From contig NZ_LMER01000003.1 of assembly GCF_001426435.1 (NCBI RefSeq), positions 60,563-98,248 on the forward strand: 37,686 nt of DNA, in the 5' to 3' direction. This DNA comes from Angustibacter sp. Root456 (GTDB taxonomy: Bacteria > Actinomycetota > Actinomycetes > Actinomycetales > Angustibacteraceae). The notes under the pieces were generated by a model. It was not told the DNA's origin. It worked only from the letters and a program-made list of their open reading frames with translations, and did not search any database. The translations under genes and the position numbers were made by a program. Shown one piece after another: positions 1 to 8,614 of the stretch; positions within the stretch are counted from its first letter, which is position 1, and each line of letters opens with the position of its first letter.

Positions 1-42
1 CCCGGCCGGCTGGGGCGACTGAGCGCGCCCGCCGTCGGCCGC

Positions 43-48
43 TAGCGT
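43..48 (+). promoter_or_regulatory. -10 hexamer of a putative leaderless octT promoter
   Basis: TAGCGT fits the actinobacterial TANNNT -10 box and its last base lies 7 nt before the GTG start at 55, so the transcript would begin at or next to the start codon. There is no Shine-Dalgarno sequence in front of that GTG. An unfinished reading frame that ends with a TGA at 20-22 (last residues PAGWGD) may be the tail of the previous gene, but it is too short to identify. Confidence 0.5.
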
Positions 49-54
49 TCGACC

Positions 55-771
55 GTGACCGGACGCCTGCTCGTCATCGGCGACTCCCTGACCTACCACG
101 GGCCGACCGGGCCCGAGCTGGTCACCGACTCGCGCCTGTGGCCGCAGCGCGTGGCCGCGGCCACCGGCCGCCGGGTCGACCTGCTCGCTCGACAGGGCTG
201 GACCGCCCGCGATGCGTGGTGGGCGCTCACCAAGGACCCGGTGGCGTGGTCGGTGCTGCTGCCGCGGGCTGACGTCCTGGTGCTCGCGGTGGGCGGCATG
301 GACTCCCTGCCGGCCAGCGTCCCGACCTACCTGCGCGAGGGCATCGCCTTCGTGCGCCCCGCCCCGCTGCGGCGGGTCGTGCGGCGCACCTACCGCCGCT
401 GGCACCCGAGCGTCGTGCGGCTCGGCCGGGGGCGGTGGCGCGCGCTGCCGCAGCGGGCCACCGACCACTACCTGTCGCGCGTCGTGGCCGGTGCGCGGCA
501 CTACCGGCCGGGCCTGCCGGTAGTGGCGCTCACGCCGCCACCCTGGCGGTCTGCCCAGTACCCGGTGCGTGACGGCCACGCCTCGGCCCTGGCCGCCGCC
601 CGCGCGTGGGCCGCTCGCGAGCAGGTGCGGCTCGTCGACGTCGAGTCGGTCCTCGAGCAGATGTGGCGTGGCGGCGGGGGCAACCCCGACGGGCTGCACT
701 GGGACTGGCCGACCCACGCGGCGGTGGCGCGGGCCGTCGCCGCCGCCGTCGAAGCGCCTGCGCTAACCTGA
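55..771 (+). CDS. octT: SGNH/GDSL-type acyltransferase, diglucosylglycerate octanoyltransferase-like
   Basis: A 238-residue soluble protein of the SGNH fold. Block I is visible as GDS at residues 9-11 (nucleophile Ser11), and the C-terminal block as DGLH at 212-215 (catalytic Asp and His pair). No signal peptide is present, so it is cytosolic. In mycobacteria Rv2418c (OctT), which acylates diglucosylglycerate during methylglucose lipopolysaccharide synthesis, lies directly before the degV–comEA–comEC–holA block; here the gene has the same neighbours apart from an interposed leuS, which is the main reason for the name. What is seen is the SGNH family; the octanoyltransferase activity is inferred from position and length (the mycobacterial protein is of similar size). 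A generic SGNH esterase remains possible. The GTG start is supported by the leaderless promoter just upstream. Confidence 0.7.
   Translation: MTGRLLVIGDSLTYHGPTGPELVTDSRLWPQRVAAATGRRVDLLARQGWTARDAWWALTKDPVAWSVLLPRADVLVLAVGGMDSLPASVPTYLREGIAFVRPAPLRRVVRRTYRRWHPSVVRLGRGRWRALPQRATDHYLSRVVAGARHYRPGLPVVALTPPPWRSAQYPVRDGHASALAAARAWAAREQVRLVDVESVLEQMWRGGGGNPDGLHWDWPTHAAVARAVAAAVEAPALT
764..769 (+). promoter_or_regulatory. -10 hexamer of the putative leuS leader promoter
   Basis: TAACCT fits TANNNT and sits inside the last codons of octT. Its last base is 7 nt before the GTG at 776, the same spacing as at six other genes in this window, so transcription would start on the leader peptide's first codon. 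No -35 box at normal spacing is convincing. Confidence 0.5.
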
Positions 772-775
772 GCAG

Positions 776-811
776 GTGCGAGCCGTGCTGCTTCTTAGCC
801 GGCCGCGCTGA
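776..811 (+). CDS. leuL: Leucine-rich leader peptide of leuS (putative attenuator peptide)
   Basis: An 11-codon reading frame GTG…TGA encodes MRAVLLLSRPR. Codons 5-7 (788-796) are CTG CTT CTT, three Leu in a row; CTT is a rare codon in such a GC-rich genome, which fits a ribosome-stalling site. It lies between octT and leucyl-tRNA synthetase, starts 7 nt after a -10-like hexamer (so is probably leaderless), and is followed by a terminator-like hairpin at 866-902. Short leader peptides rich in the regulated amino acid are the known design of transcription attenuators for amino-acid genes, including in Actinobacteria. The peptide and hairpin are seen; the regulatory role is inferred. Confidence 0.6.
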   Translation: MRAVLLLSRPR

Positions 812-865
812 CCTCGAGAACGGGTGCGTCCCCGCCGGGCCCCGCACGCTCCGCGTCAGCGCGGC

Positions 866-908
866 AGACCCCTCATGCGCCGGGTAGCGGCGCCAGGGGT
901 CTTCGTCT
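866..908 (+). terminator. Putative attenuator hairpin upstream of leuS
   Basis: The arms AGACCCCT (866-873) and AGGGGTCT (895-902) are perfectly complementary. An inner stem GCGCC (877-881)/GGCGC (889-893) closes a 7-nt loop. The hairpin runs into TCTTCGTCT, a weak T-rich tail of the kind seen at actinobacterial terminators. It lies 55 nt after the stop of the leucine leader peptide and 63 nt before leuS. A clear competing antiterminator was not identified by eye. Confidence 0.5.
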
Positions 909-965
909 GCCCCCGCCGTGCGGGCACCGCGGCTCCGGCGACCAGCTGACGACGACAGGACGAAC

Positions 966-3842
966 ATGAGCCACACGACCGACCGCGAGGTCACCGACGT
1001 CCCGGCCCACCGGTACACCGCGGCGCTGGCGGGGCGCATCGAGCGCGACTGGCAGGACCTGTGGGAGAGCCAGGGCACGTTCGACGCGCCCAACCCGGCC
1101 GGCCCGTGGGCCGACCCCGAGCGCGTGGCCGACCGCGAGAAGCTGTACGTGCTCGACATGTTCCCGTACCCCTCCGGGGCGGGGCTGCACGTCGGCCACC
1201 CGCTGGGGTACATCGCCACCGACGTGTACGGGCGCTACCAGCGCATGCGCGGCAAGAACGTGCTGCACGCGCTGGGCTACGACGCGTTCGGCCTGCCCGC
1301 CGAGCAGTACGCCGTGCAGACCGGCCAGCACCCCCGCAAGACCACTGAGGACAACATCGTCACGATGCGCCGCCAGCTGCGGCGCCTGGGCCTGGCCCAC
1401 GACGCCCGCCGCTCGGTGGCCACCACCGACCCGGAGTTCGTCCGCTGGACGCAGTGGATGTTCCTGCGGATCTGGAACGCCTGGTACGACACCGAGGCCG
1501 ACGGCGGCCGTGGGCGCGCGCGCCCGATCAGCGAGTTGGAGGCGCAGTTCGCCGACGGTACGCGCGAGGTGCCGGGCGGCCGCGACTGGGCGGACCTGAC
1601 GGACGGCGAGCGCCGCGACGTCGTCGACGGCTACCGCCTGGCCTACGTGTCCGAGGCACCGGTGAACTGGTGCCCGGGCCTGGGCACGGTGCTGTCGAAC
1701 GAGGAGGTCACCAACGAGGGGCGCAGCGAGCGCGGCAACTTCCCGGTCTTCAAGCGCAACCTGCGCCAGTGGATGATGCGGATCAGCGCCTACGCCGACC
1801 GGCTGACTGACGACCTCGACCGGCTGGACTGGCCGGAGCCCGTGAAGCTGATGCAGCGCAACTGGATTGGCCGCAGCGAGGGCGCGCAGGTACGGTTCGC
1901 CGTCGAGGGCGCCGAGCCCATCGAGGTCTTCACCACGCGCCCCGACACGCTGTTCGGTGCGACGTTCATGGTGCTGGCTCCCGAGCACCCGCTGGTCGAC
2001 TCGATCGTGCCGTCCGCGTGGCCCGAGGGCACCGCACCATCCTGGACCGGCGGACACGCGGACCCGGCCAGTGCGATCGCGCAGTACCGGATCGAGGCCT
2101 CGACCAAGAGCGACCTGGAGCGGCAGACCGAGGGACGCGAGAAGACCGGTGTGTTCACCGGCGCCTACGCCACCAACCCGGTCGACGGCCGGCTGCTCCC
2201 GGTGTTCGTCGCCGACTACGTGCTGATGGGTTACGGCACCGGCGCGATCATGGCGGTGCCCGGCCAGGACGAGCGCGACTGGGAGTTCGCGGCCCGCTTC
2301 GACCTGCCGGTGATCCGCACCGTTCAGCCGCCCGAGGGATGGGAGGGTGAGGCCTTCACCGGCGAGGGCCCGGCCATCAACTCGGCCAACGACGAGATCG
2401 ACCTCAACGGCCTGGACGTCGCCGAGGCCAAGCGCACCATCATCGACTGGCTGCAGCGCAAGGGTCTGGGGCAGAGCACCGTGACGTACAAGCTGCGTGA
2501 CTGGCTCTTCAGCCGTCAGCGCTACTGGGGTGAGCCGTTCCCCGTCGTGTTCGACGACGAGGGCCGGGTGCACGCGATCCCCGACGACCTGCTGCCGGTC
2601 GAGCTGCCTGATGTGCCGGACTACGCGCCCCGCACGTTCGCGCCGGACGACGCGACGTCCGACCCCGAGCCGCCGCTGGGTCGCGTGCCCGAGTGGGTCG
2701 ACGTCGAGCTCGACCTGGGCGACGGCCCGCGCCGCTACCGCCGCGAGACCAACACCATGCCGAACTGGGCCGGCTCCTGCTGGTACTTCCTGCGCTACCT
2801 CGACCCGGCCAACGTGGAGTCGTTCTGCGACACCGAGAACGAGGCGTACTGGATGGGTCCGCGCGGCACGCGCGGCGACGGCCAGCCCGACACCGGCGGC
2901 GTCGACCTGTACGTGGGCGGCGTCGAGCACGCGGTGCTGCACCTGCTGTACGCGCGCTTCTGGCACAAGGTGCTGCACGATCTGGGCTACGTCACCAGCG
3001 AGGAGCCGTTCCGGCGGTACTTCGGCCAGGGCATGATCCAGGCGTACGCCTACCGCGACGCGCGCGGGCAGGTCGTGCCCGCCGACGAGGTCGTCGAGGT
3101 GGCCGACGGTGAGTACACCTGGCAGGGCGAGCCTGTCACCCGCGAGCACGGCAAGATGGGCAAGTCCCTGAAGAACGTCGTCACGCCCGACGAGATGTAC
3201 GAGGCCTACGGCGCCGACACCTTCCGGGTGTACGAGATGTCGATGGGCCCGCTGGACGTCTCGCGCCCCTGGGAGACGCGCGCCGTCGTCGGGTCGCTGC
3301 GGTTCCTGCAGCGCTTGTGGCGCAACGTGGTCGACGAAGAGGCCGGCAAGGTGACGGTCACCGACGACGACGCCGACCCCGCGTCCCGTCGGGCCCTGCA
3401 CCAGGCGATCGACGCCGTGACGCGCGACTACGACAGCCTGCGCTTCAACACCGCCGTGGCCAAGCTGATCGAGCTGAACAACCACCTGACGCGGCTGCCG
3501 GCCGTCCCGCGAGAGCTGGCCGAGCCGATCGTGCTGATGGTGGCACCGCTGGCCCCGCACCTGGCCGAGGAGCTGTGGCGGCGACTGGGCCACACCGAGT
3601 CACTGGCCTACGAGCCGTTCCCGCAGGCCGACCCGGCGCTGCTGGTCGACGAGAGGGTCACGTGCGTCGTCCAGGTGCAGGGCAAGGTGCGCGACCGGCT
3701 CGAGGTGGCGCCGGGCATCGGCGACGACGACCTGCGCGCTCTGGCGCTGGCCAGTGAGAAGGTCGCTGCCGCGCTCGACGGCCGCGGGGTGCGCACCGTG
3801 ATCGTGCGCGCTCCCAAGCTCGTGAACGTCGTACCGGAGTAG
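966..3842 (+). CDS. leuS: Leucyl-tRNA synthetase
   Basis: A 958-residue class Ia aminoacyl-tRNA synthetase that charges tRNA-Leu in the cytosol. The ATP-binding HIGH-type motif reads HVGH at about residue 75-78 within [12 protein letters not shown], and the KMSKS-type loop reads KMGKS at about residue 730. Between them lies the CP1 editing insertion ([10 protein letters not shown] to [15 protein letters not shown]), and the anticodon-binding helical domain and C-terminal domain ([10 protein letters not shown]) follow. The length is usual for actinobacterial LeuRS. The ATG at 966 is chosen because AGGAC lies 5 nt upstream; a GTG at 918 in the same frame would add 16 residues of low-quality sequence. 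Only 3 nt separate its stop from degV. Expression is probably controlled by the leader peptide and hairpin upstream. Confidence 0.97.
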   Translation: MSHTTDREVTDVPAHRYTAALAGRIERDWQDLWESQGTFDAPNPAGPWADPERVADREKLYVLDMFPYPSGAGLHVGHPLGYIATDVYGRYQRMRGKNVLHALGYDAFGLPAEQYAVQTGQHPRKTTEDNIVTMRRQLRRLGLAHDARRSVATTDPEFVRWTQWMFLRIWNAWYDTEADGGRGRARPISELEAQFADGTREVPGGRDWADLTDGERRDVVDGYRLAYVSEAPVNWCPGLGTVLSNEEVTNEGRSERGNFPVFKRNLRQWMMRISAYADRLTDDLDRLDWPEPVKLMQRNWIGRSEGAQVRFAVEGAEPIEVFTTRPDTLFGATFMVLAPEHPLVDSIVPSAWPEGTAPSWTGGHADPASAIAQYRIEASTKSDLERQTEGREKTGVFTGAYATNPVDGRLLPVFVADYVLMGYGTGAIMAVPGQDERDWEFAARFDLPVIRTVQPPEGWEGEAFTGEGPAINSANDEIDLNGLDVAEAKRTIIDWLQRKGLGQSTVTYKLRDWLFSRQRYWGEPFPVVFDDEGRVHAIPDDLLPVELPDVPDYAPRTFAPDDATSDPEPPLGRVPEWVDVELDLGDGPRRYRRETNTMPNWAGSCWYFLRYLDPANVESFCDTENEAYWMGPRGTRGDGQPDTGGVDLYVGGVEHAVLHLLYARFWHKVLHDLGYVTSEEPFRRYFGQGMIQAYAYRDARGQVVPADEVVEVADGEYTWQGEPVTREHGKMGKSLKNVVTPDEMYEAYGADTFRVYEMSMGPLDVSRPWETRAVVGSLRFLQRLWRNVVDEEAGKVTVTDDDADPASRRALHQAIDAVTRDYDSLRFNTAVAKLIELNNHLTRLPAVPRELAEPIVLMVAPLAPHLAEELWRRLGHTESLAYEPFPQADPALLVDERVTCVVQVQGKVRDRLEVAPGIGDDDLRALALASEKVAAALDGRGVRTVIVRAPKLVNVVPE

Positions 3843-3845
3843 GCG

Positions 3846-4706
3846 GTGGGCGTCGCCGTCGTCACCGACTCCACCGCGTACCTGACGGCCGCCCAGGCAG
3901 CCGAGCACGGCGTGCGCGTCGTGCCCCTGCAGGTCGTGGTCGGTGGGACGGCGTACGACGAGGGTGTCGAGATCGGGCCGGCCGAGGTGGCGACGGCGCT
4001 GCGGTCGTGGACGCCGGTGTCGACGTCGAGGCCGAACCCGCAGGCGTTCCTCGACGCCTACACGGCCGCGGCCGACGCCGGAGCCGACGCCATCGTGTCG
4101 CTGCACATCTCGGCCGAGATGTCGGGCACGTACGAGTCGGCGGTGCTGGCGGCCCGTGAGTCGCCGGTGCCGACGCAGGTGGTCGACTCGCGGTCGATGG
4201 CGATGGGCCTGGGGTTCCTCGTGCTCGAGGCGGCGCGCGCTGCCGAGGCCGGTGAAGACGCCACCGCCATCGCGGCGCGGGCCCGGCGCCGGGCAGCCGG
4301 GTCGCAGGGCTACTTCGTGGTCGCGACCCTCGAGCACCTGCGCCGGGGCGGCCGGATCGGTTCCGCCGCAGCGATTCTCGGCTCGGCCCTGGCGATCAAG
4401 CCCGTACTGCTCCTCGACGACGGCGTGATCGCGCCGCTGGAGAAGGTGCGCACCACCTCGCGGGCGATCGCGCGGCTCGAGGAGCTGGCGGTGGCGGCGG
4501 CAGGGGAGCGGCAGGTGCAGGTGGCGGTGCAGCACCTCGACGCCCGCGACCGTGCCGCCGACCTGGCCGAGCGGCTCGAGACCCGGCTGCGGGACCGTCT
4601 CGTGGCACCTGGCCGGGTGGTGCTCGCCGAGGTCGGCGCCGTCGTCGGAGCCCACGTCGGGCCCGGCATGGTGGCCGTGGTCGTCGTGCCCGCGGACGAG
4701 GCCTGA
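3846..4706 (+). CDS. DegV family fatty-acid-binding protein
   Basis: A 286-residue DegV-type protein. These proteins bind a single long-chain fatty acid between two domains and in Firmicutes (FakB) deliver it to a fatty-acid kinase; the exact role in Actinobacteria is unsettled. Family signatures are visible: VTDSTAYL at residues 6-13, TSRPNPQAF, the ISAEMSGTYESA motif near residue 89, VVDSRSMAMGLGFLV, and the C-domain stretch LRRGGRIGSAAAILGS followed by KPVL. It corresponds by position to Rv2417c of M. tuberculosis. The GTG start lies 3 nt after the leuS stop, so the two are probably co-transcribed. No partner kinase gene is seen in the window. Confidence 0.9.
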   Translation: MGVAVVTDSTAYLTAAQAAEHGVRVVPLQVVVGGTAYDEGVEIGPAEVATALRSWTPVSTSRPNPQAFLDAYTAAADAGADAIVSLHISAEMSGTYESAVLAARESPVPTQVVDSRSMAMGLGFLVLEAARAAEAGEDATAIAARARRRAAGSQGYFVVATLEHLRRGGRIGSAAAILGSALAIKPVLLLDDGVIAPLEKVRTTSRAIARLEELAVAAAGERQVQVAVQHLDARDRAADLAERLETRLRDRLVAPGRVVLAEVGAVVGAHVGPGMVAVVVVPADEA

Positions 4707-4730
4707 GGACCCCGCAGTGGGCGGCTCGCG

Positions 4731-5342
4731 GTGAGCGACGTGCACTGGCCGACGCTGGTGGCCCTGGTGCTGGGCGCCTACCTGCTCGGCGCGGTGAGCC
4801 CCGCCGCGACGCTCGCGCGGTGGCGCGGTGTCGACCTGCGCGCGAGCGGTTCCGGCAATCCCGGCGCGACCAACGTCGGGCGCGCGCTCGGGCCGCGCTG
4901 GGGCGTGCTCGTCGGTGTGCTGGACGTCATCAAGGGCGCGCTGCCGGCTGCGGTGGCGCTGGCCGTGGTCGACCGGCCAGCCGCCTACCTCGTCGCCGCA
5001 GCGGCCGTGCTCGGCCACGTGACCTCGCCGTTCCTGCGCGGGCGGGGCGGCAAGGGCGTGGCGACGTCCTTGGGCGTCCTGCTGGTGCTGGCCTGGCAGT
5101 GGGTCGGTGCCGTCGTGGTGGTCTTCGTCGTCGTGGTCGTCCTGACCCGCTGGGTCGCCGGCGCGTCGGTGGCGGCTGCCGGCGCGCTGCTGCCGGTGAG
5201 CCTGCTGCTGGGGCCGGTGTGGGGGACGTCGGCCGACTGGTGGTCGCGCGGGTTCGGGCTCGTCCTCGTCGTCGTGGTGCTCGGCCGCCACCGCACCAAC
5301 CTGCTGCTGCGCTGGATGGCGCGCCGAGCCCGCGCCGGCTGA
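4731..5342 (+). CDS. plsY: PlsY-type glycerol-3-phosphate acyltransferase, membrane protein
   Basis: A 203-residue polytopic membrane protein. It shows the PlsY signatures SGNPGATN at residues 41-48 and GHVTSPFLRGRGGKGVAT around 95-112, the sites that bind glycerol 3-phosphate and acyl phosphate. PlsY transfers an acyl group from acyl phosphate to glycerol 3-phosphate, the first step of phospholipid synthesis, at the inner face of the membrane. Five or so hydrophobic segments are visible (for example residues 8-25, 56-80, 84-100, 112-135, 150-170). It directly follows degV, which makes a lipid-related pair. The GTG at 4731 is used. Whether it is the cell's main enzyme or an accessory paralogue cannot be told here. 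Confidence 0.85.
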   Translation: MSDVHWPTLVALVLGAYLLGAVSPAATLARWRGVDLRASGSGNPGATNVGRALGPRWGVLVGVLDVIKGALPAAVALAVVDRPAAYLVAAAAVLGHVTSPFLRGRGGKGVATSLGVLLVLAWQWVGAVVVVFVVVVVLTRWVAGASVAAAGALLPVSLLLGPVWGTSADWWSRGFGLVLVVVVLGRHRTNLLLRWMARRARAG

Positions 5343-5442
5343 GCCTGCCGTTCCCGCGGCGCCGTTCATCCACAGGATCGCGCCGCGGCGTCGTCGTCCA
5401 CAGGCGCGAGCCGGCGGGGAGCGGCCAGGTGCGCCCGCTCCC

Positions 5443-5448
5443 TACGGT
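5443..5448 (+). promoter_or_regulatory. -10 hexamer of a putative leaderless comEA promoter
   Basis: TACGGT fits TANNNT and ends 7 nt before the ATG at 5455. It lies in the 112-nt gap after plsY, so comEA–comEC probably has its own promoter. That gap shows no other clear structure. Confidence 0.5.
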
Positions 5449-5454
5449 CGGCGG

Positions 5455-6213
5455 ATGGACCGCGCCGAGCCCCCGTCGTCACCCCAGCCGCACTCGCGCC
5501 GCGAGGCGGCCCTCGCCCGCCTCGATGAGGCAGCGCTGTCAGCGGCCGTGCGCACCGGCGTCAGCCCGCGCGCGGTCGCCGGGTTCGTCGTCGTGGCGCT
5601 GCTGGCGCTCGTGGTGCTGGGTGCGCGGGTCGTGCTCGCGCGCACGGCTGCTCGCCCCCAGCCCCTCGCGCCGGCGACCTCGACCGTGAAGCTCGCGGCC
5701 AGCGGCACGCCGCTGGCGAGCACGTCCGCCCCGGCCTCCGGCGCCACGGTCGCGTCCGTCGTGCTGGTGCACGTGGTGGGGCAGGTGCGCCACCCGGGCG
5801 TGGTGCGGCTGGCTGCCGGTGCGCGGGTGCAGGACGCCGTGAAAGCGGCTGGAGGTGCTACGGGTCGCGCCGACCTCGCGGCAGTGAACCTCGCGCGTCC
5901 GGTGGTCGACGGTGAGCAGGTGGTGGTGCCGCGCCCCGGCGAGGCACCACCGCCGGGGACGTCGGCGGTGGTGCCGACAGCGAGCTCCAGGCCGGGCTCA
6001 CCGACCGGAGCCGGAGCGAGCGGCCCGCTCGACCTCAACGCCGCGACGCCCGAGCAGCTCGACGCGTTGCCGGGCATCGGCCCGGTGCTGGCAGGCCGCA
6101 TCGTCGACTTCCGCTCCCAGCACGGGCGCTTCGCGAGCGTGGACGAGCTGGGCGACGTGAGCGGTATCGGCGACGCGGTGCTCGAGCGGCTGCGTCCGCT
6201 GGTGCGCGTGTGA
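5455..6213 (+). CDS. comEA: ComEA-type DNA-binding competence protein
   Basis: A 252-residue protein with a short basic cytoplasmic N-terminus, one transmembrane segment at about residues 40-62, a Ser/Thr/Ala-rich linker, an SLBB domain at about 103-160 (VVGQVRHPGVVRL…RPVVDGEQVVVP) and two helix-hairpin-helix motifs at about 193-250 (LNAATPEQLDALPGIGPVLAGRI… and DVSGIGDAVLERL). ComEA holds double-stranded DNA outside the membrane during uptake and passes it to the ComEC channel. Its stop overlaps the comEC start as GTGA, so the two are translationally coupled. Length and domain order are usual for actinobacterial ComEA. Confidence 0.93.
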   Translation: MDRAEPPSSPQPHSRREAALARLDEAALSAAVRTGVSPRAVAGFVVVALLALVVLGARVVLARTAARPQPLAPATSTVKLAASGTPLASTSAPASGATVASVVLVHVVGQVRHPGVVRLAAGARVQDAVKAAGGATGRADLAAVNLARPVVDGEQVVVPRPGEAPPPGTSAVVPTASSRPGSPTGAGASGPLDLNAATPEQLDALPGIGPVLAGRIVDFRSQHGRFASVDELGDVSGIGDAVLERLRPLVRV

Positions 6214-8603
6214 GCGAGGCGGCGGACGTCCGGCTGCTCGTGCCCGGGCTGGCCGCTTGGACGGCGGTGGCCTCGACCCTGGGGCTGACCCCGACCAGTC
6301 GGGCGGCGGCGGGTGTGGTGCTGCTGGTGCTGGCGCTCCTCGGCCTGGGCTGGCTCCGGCACGCGGGCCAACACCCCCGAGCACGGCACGCCGTCCTCGC
6401 CCGAGGCACTGCCGTCTCGGCCCTCGCGCTCACCGCAGCGGCCTGCGGAGTGAGCCTCGCGGCGTCGGGCGCCCACGGCCTCGAGCGGTCAGCCGGCACC
6501 GTGCGCGCGCTCGCCGACGAGGGCGCGTCCGTGGTGCTGACCGGTCGCGTCGTCTCCGACCCCCGCCTGCTGCCTGGGCGGTCGGGCACGGTGCTGCTGC
6601 GCCTGCACGTGCGCTCGGTCGCCGGTCGCGGGCAGCGCTCGCTGGTGCGCACGAGCGTGCTGGTGTTCGGGCGCGCTTCGTGGACGTCGGTGCGCCGGGG
6701 TGAGCAGGTGGTGGCCCCGGGGCGGCTGGCACCGGCGGCAGCCGCGGACGACGTCGTCGCCACCTTCACCGCCCGCGGGCCGCCCGCCGTCGTGGGCCGT
6801 GCGTCGTGGATCGACCGCGGTGCGGAGCGGGTGCGGGCCGGTCTGCGTCGCGCGGTGCGGTCGCTGCCCACGGATGCGCGCGGGCTGCTGCCCGGACTGG
6901 TCGTCGGCGACACCTCGCTGCAGCCGCCCGAGCTCACCGAGGCCATGCGCGTCACGGGACTCACCCACCTCGCCGCAGTCAGCGGCACCAACACCACCCT
7001 GGTCTGCGTCGTGGCGCTCGCCCTCTGCCGGGGCGTCGGTCTGGGGCGGCGCGTGCGGCTCGTCGTCGCCGCGGCCCTGCTGGCCGGCTTCGTCGTGCTG
7101 GCCCGACCGGAGCCCTCGGTGCTGCGGGCCGCGGTGATGGGTGGGATCGGTCTGGTCGCACTCGCGACGGCGCGTCGCCGACTCGCCGTACCCGCGCTCA
7201 GTGCCGCCGTGGTGGTGCTGCTGGTGGCCGACCCGTGGCTCGCCCGGTCGTACGGCTTCGCCTTGTCGGTGCTCGCGACCCTCGGCCTGCTGCTGATCGC
7301 GCCACCCCTGCAGGCCCGGCTCGAGCGGGGCCTGCCCCCTGCGCTCGCCACCGCGCTGGCGGTCCCGGTCGCGGCGCAGCTGGCCTGCACGCCGGTCATC
7401 GTGCTGCTGGCCGGCCAGGTCAGCCTCGTGGCGGTGCTGGCCAACCTGCTCGCCGAGCCGCTCGTCGCGCCGGCGACGGTGCTGGGTCTGGCCGCCGCCC
7501 TGGCTGGTGTCGGCTGGCCCGGCCTGGCCACCGTGCTGGCCTGGGGTGGTGGCCTGCCGTGCGTGGCGATCGGTGCGGTGGCGCGCACGCTCGCGCAGTG
7601 GCCCCACGCGCAGGTGGCGTGGCCGGGCGGGGCCACCGGAGCACTGACCCTCTCGGCGCTGCTCGTCACCGGGTGGCTCGCCGGCCCGAGGCTGTGGAGG
7701 TGGAGCGCCGCTCACCGCCCGCTCGCGGCGTCCGGCGGGGTGCTCCTGCTCGCGGTGGGGGTGCCCCTGCCGACGGCCGTGGCCTGGCCGCCGCCGCGGT
7801 GGGTGCTGGTGGCCTGTGACGTCGGGCAGGGTGACGCGCTGGTGATCTCGACCGGCACAGGGCGCGCAGTGCTCGTCGACGCCGGGCCCGACGCTCGCGC
7901 GGTCGATCGCTGCCTGACCGACCTGCAGGTCCGCACGCTCGACGTCGTGGTGCTGACGCACTTCCACGCCGACCACGTCGACGGCCTGGCCGGGGCACTG
8001 CGCGGCCGCCGGGTCGGTGGCCTGCTCACCACGATCGTCGACGACCCACCCGCCCAGGCGCGCCACGTACGACGACTCGCCGCCCGCACCGGTGTGCCCG
8101 TGCGGGCGGTCGTGGCCGGCGAGCGGGCGCAGGACGGCCCGGTGAGCTGGCAGGTGCTGTGGCCCGAGCGCGTCATCCGCGCCGGCTCGGTGCCGAACAA
8201 CGCGAGCGTCGTGCTCGACGTGCGGGTGGCCGGGCTGCGGCTGCTGCTCGTGGGCGACATCGAGCCCGAGGCCGCGCGCGTGGTCGACACCCGCCTGCGC
8301 GCGCTGCCGGAGGGCCCGCGGGTCGACGTCCTCAAGATCGCCCACCACGGGTCGGCCCAGCAGGACGACCGCCTGCTCGCCGACACCGCGCCGGAGCTGG
8401 CGCTGGTCAGCGTGGGCGCCGGCAACGACTACGGTCACCCGGCTCCGGCGCTGCTGCGCCGGCTCGCCGGCCAGGGAGCGGTCGTCGCCCGCACCGACCT
8501 CAGCGGTGATCTGGCGGTGGTCGTCACCGGCCCGCCGGGCGAGCGTCGGCCGTCGCTCGCGACCTCCGGACCGCACGCCGGGCCTGTGGGTGGACGGCGA
8601 TAG
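6210..8603 (+). CDS. comEC: ComEC/Rec2-type DNA uptake channel
   Basis: A 797-residue polytopic membrane protein. The N-terminal part has hydrophobic helices and an OB-like DUF4131 region (about residues 85-190). The competence domain follows (from about 215), with the typical stretch TGLTHLAAVSGTN, and then the C-terminal metallo-beta-lactamase domain (from about 525) with VGQGDALVIS and the metal site THFHADH near residues 584-590, plus KIAHHGS near the end. ComEC transports single-stranded DNA across the membrane; the C-terminal domain is thought to degrade the other strand. The GTG start overlaps the comEA stop. The gene is full length with the metal-binding residues intact. Its TAG stop is also the first three bases of a -10-like hexamer before holA. 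Confidence 0.94.
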   Translation: MSEAADVRLLVPGLAAWTAVASTLGLTPTSRAAAGVVLLVLALLGLGWLRHAGQHPRARHAVLARGTAVSALALTAAACGVSLAASGAHGLERSAGTVRALADEGASVVLTGRVVSDPRLLPGRSGTVLLRLHVRSVAGRGQRSLVRTSVLVFGRASWTSVRRGEQVVAPGRLAPAAAADDVVATFTARGPPAVVGRASWIDRGAERVRAGLRRAVRSLPTDARGLLPGLVVGDTSLQPPELTEAMRVTGLTHLAAVSGTNTTLVCVVALALCRGVGLGRRVRLVVAAALLAGFVVLARPEPSVLRAAVMGGIGLVALATARRRLAVPALSAAVVVLLVADPWLARSYGFALSVLATLGLLLIAPPLQARLERGLPPALATALAVPVAAQLACTPVIVLLAGQVSLVAVLANLLAEPLVAPATVLGLAAALAGVGWPGLATVLAWGGGLPCVAIGAVARTLAQWPHAQVAWPGGATGALTLSALLVTGWLAGPRLWRWSAAHRPLAASGGVLLLAVGVPLPTAVAWPPPRWVLVACDVGQGDALVISTGTGRAVLVDAGPDARAVDRCLTDLQVRTLDVVVLTHFHADHVDGLAGALRGRRVGGLLTTIVDDPPAQARHVRRLAARTGVPVRAVVAGERAQDGPVSWQVLWPERVIRAGSVPNNASVVLDVRVAGLRLLLVGDIEPEAARVVDTRLRALPEGPRVDVLKIAHHGSAQQDDRLLADTAPELALVSVGAGNDYGHPAPALLRRLAGQGAVVARTDLSGDLAVVVTGPPGERRPSLATSGPHAGPVGGRR

Positions 8604-8606
8604 CGT
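8601..8606 (+). promoter_or_regulatory. Possible -10 hexamer before holA
   Basis: TAGCGT fits TANNNT and ends 9 nt before the holA ATG, slightly farther than at the other putative leaderless genes. It contains the comEC stop codon. No Shine-Dalgarno sequence is visible before holA. Confidence 0.3.
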
Positions 8607-8614
8607 GTCGACCC

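Noticed and set aside
772-965. T-box riboswitch ahead of leuS
   Set aside because: No T-box sequence or specifier-loop architecture is visible; the peptide-plus-hairpin design fits better.
873-3593. Very long open frame on the minus strand across leuS (about 900 codons)
   Set aside because: It mirrors leuS in the opposite strand, is low in complexity (rich in Val, Arg, Gly, His, Gln) and shows no family features; long antisense frames are normal in sequence this GC-rich.
6489-8576. Minus-strand open frames across comEC
   Set aside because: They are Gln/Gly/Arg/His-rich shadows of the comEC coding strand; comEC is complete with all motifs.
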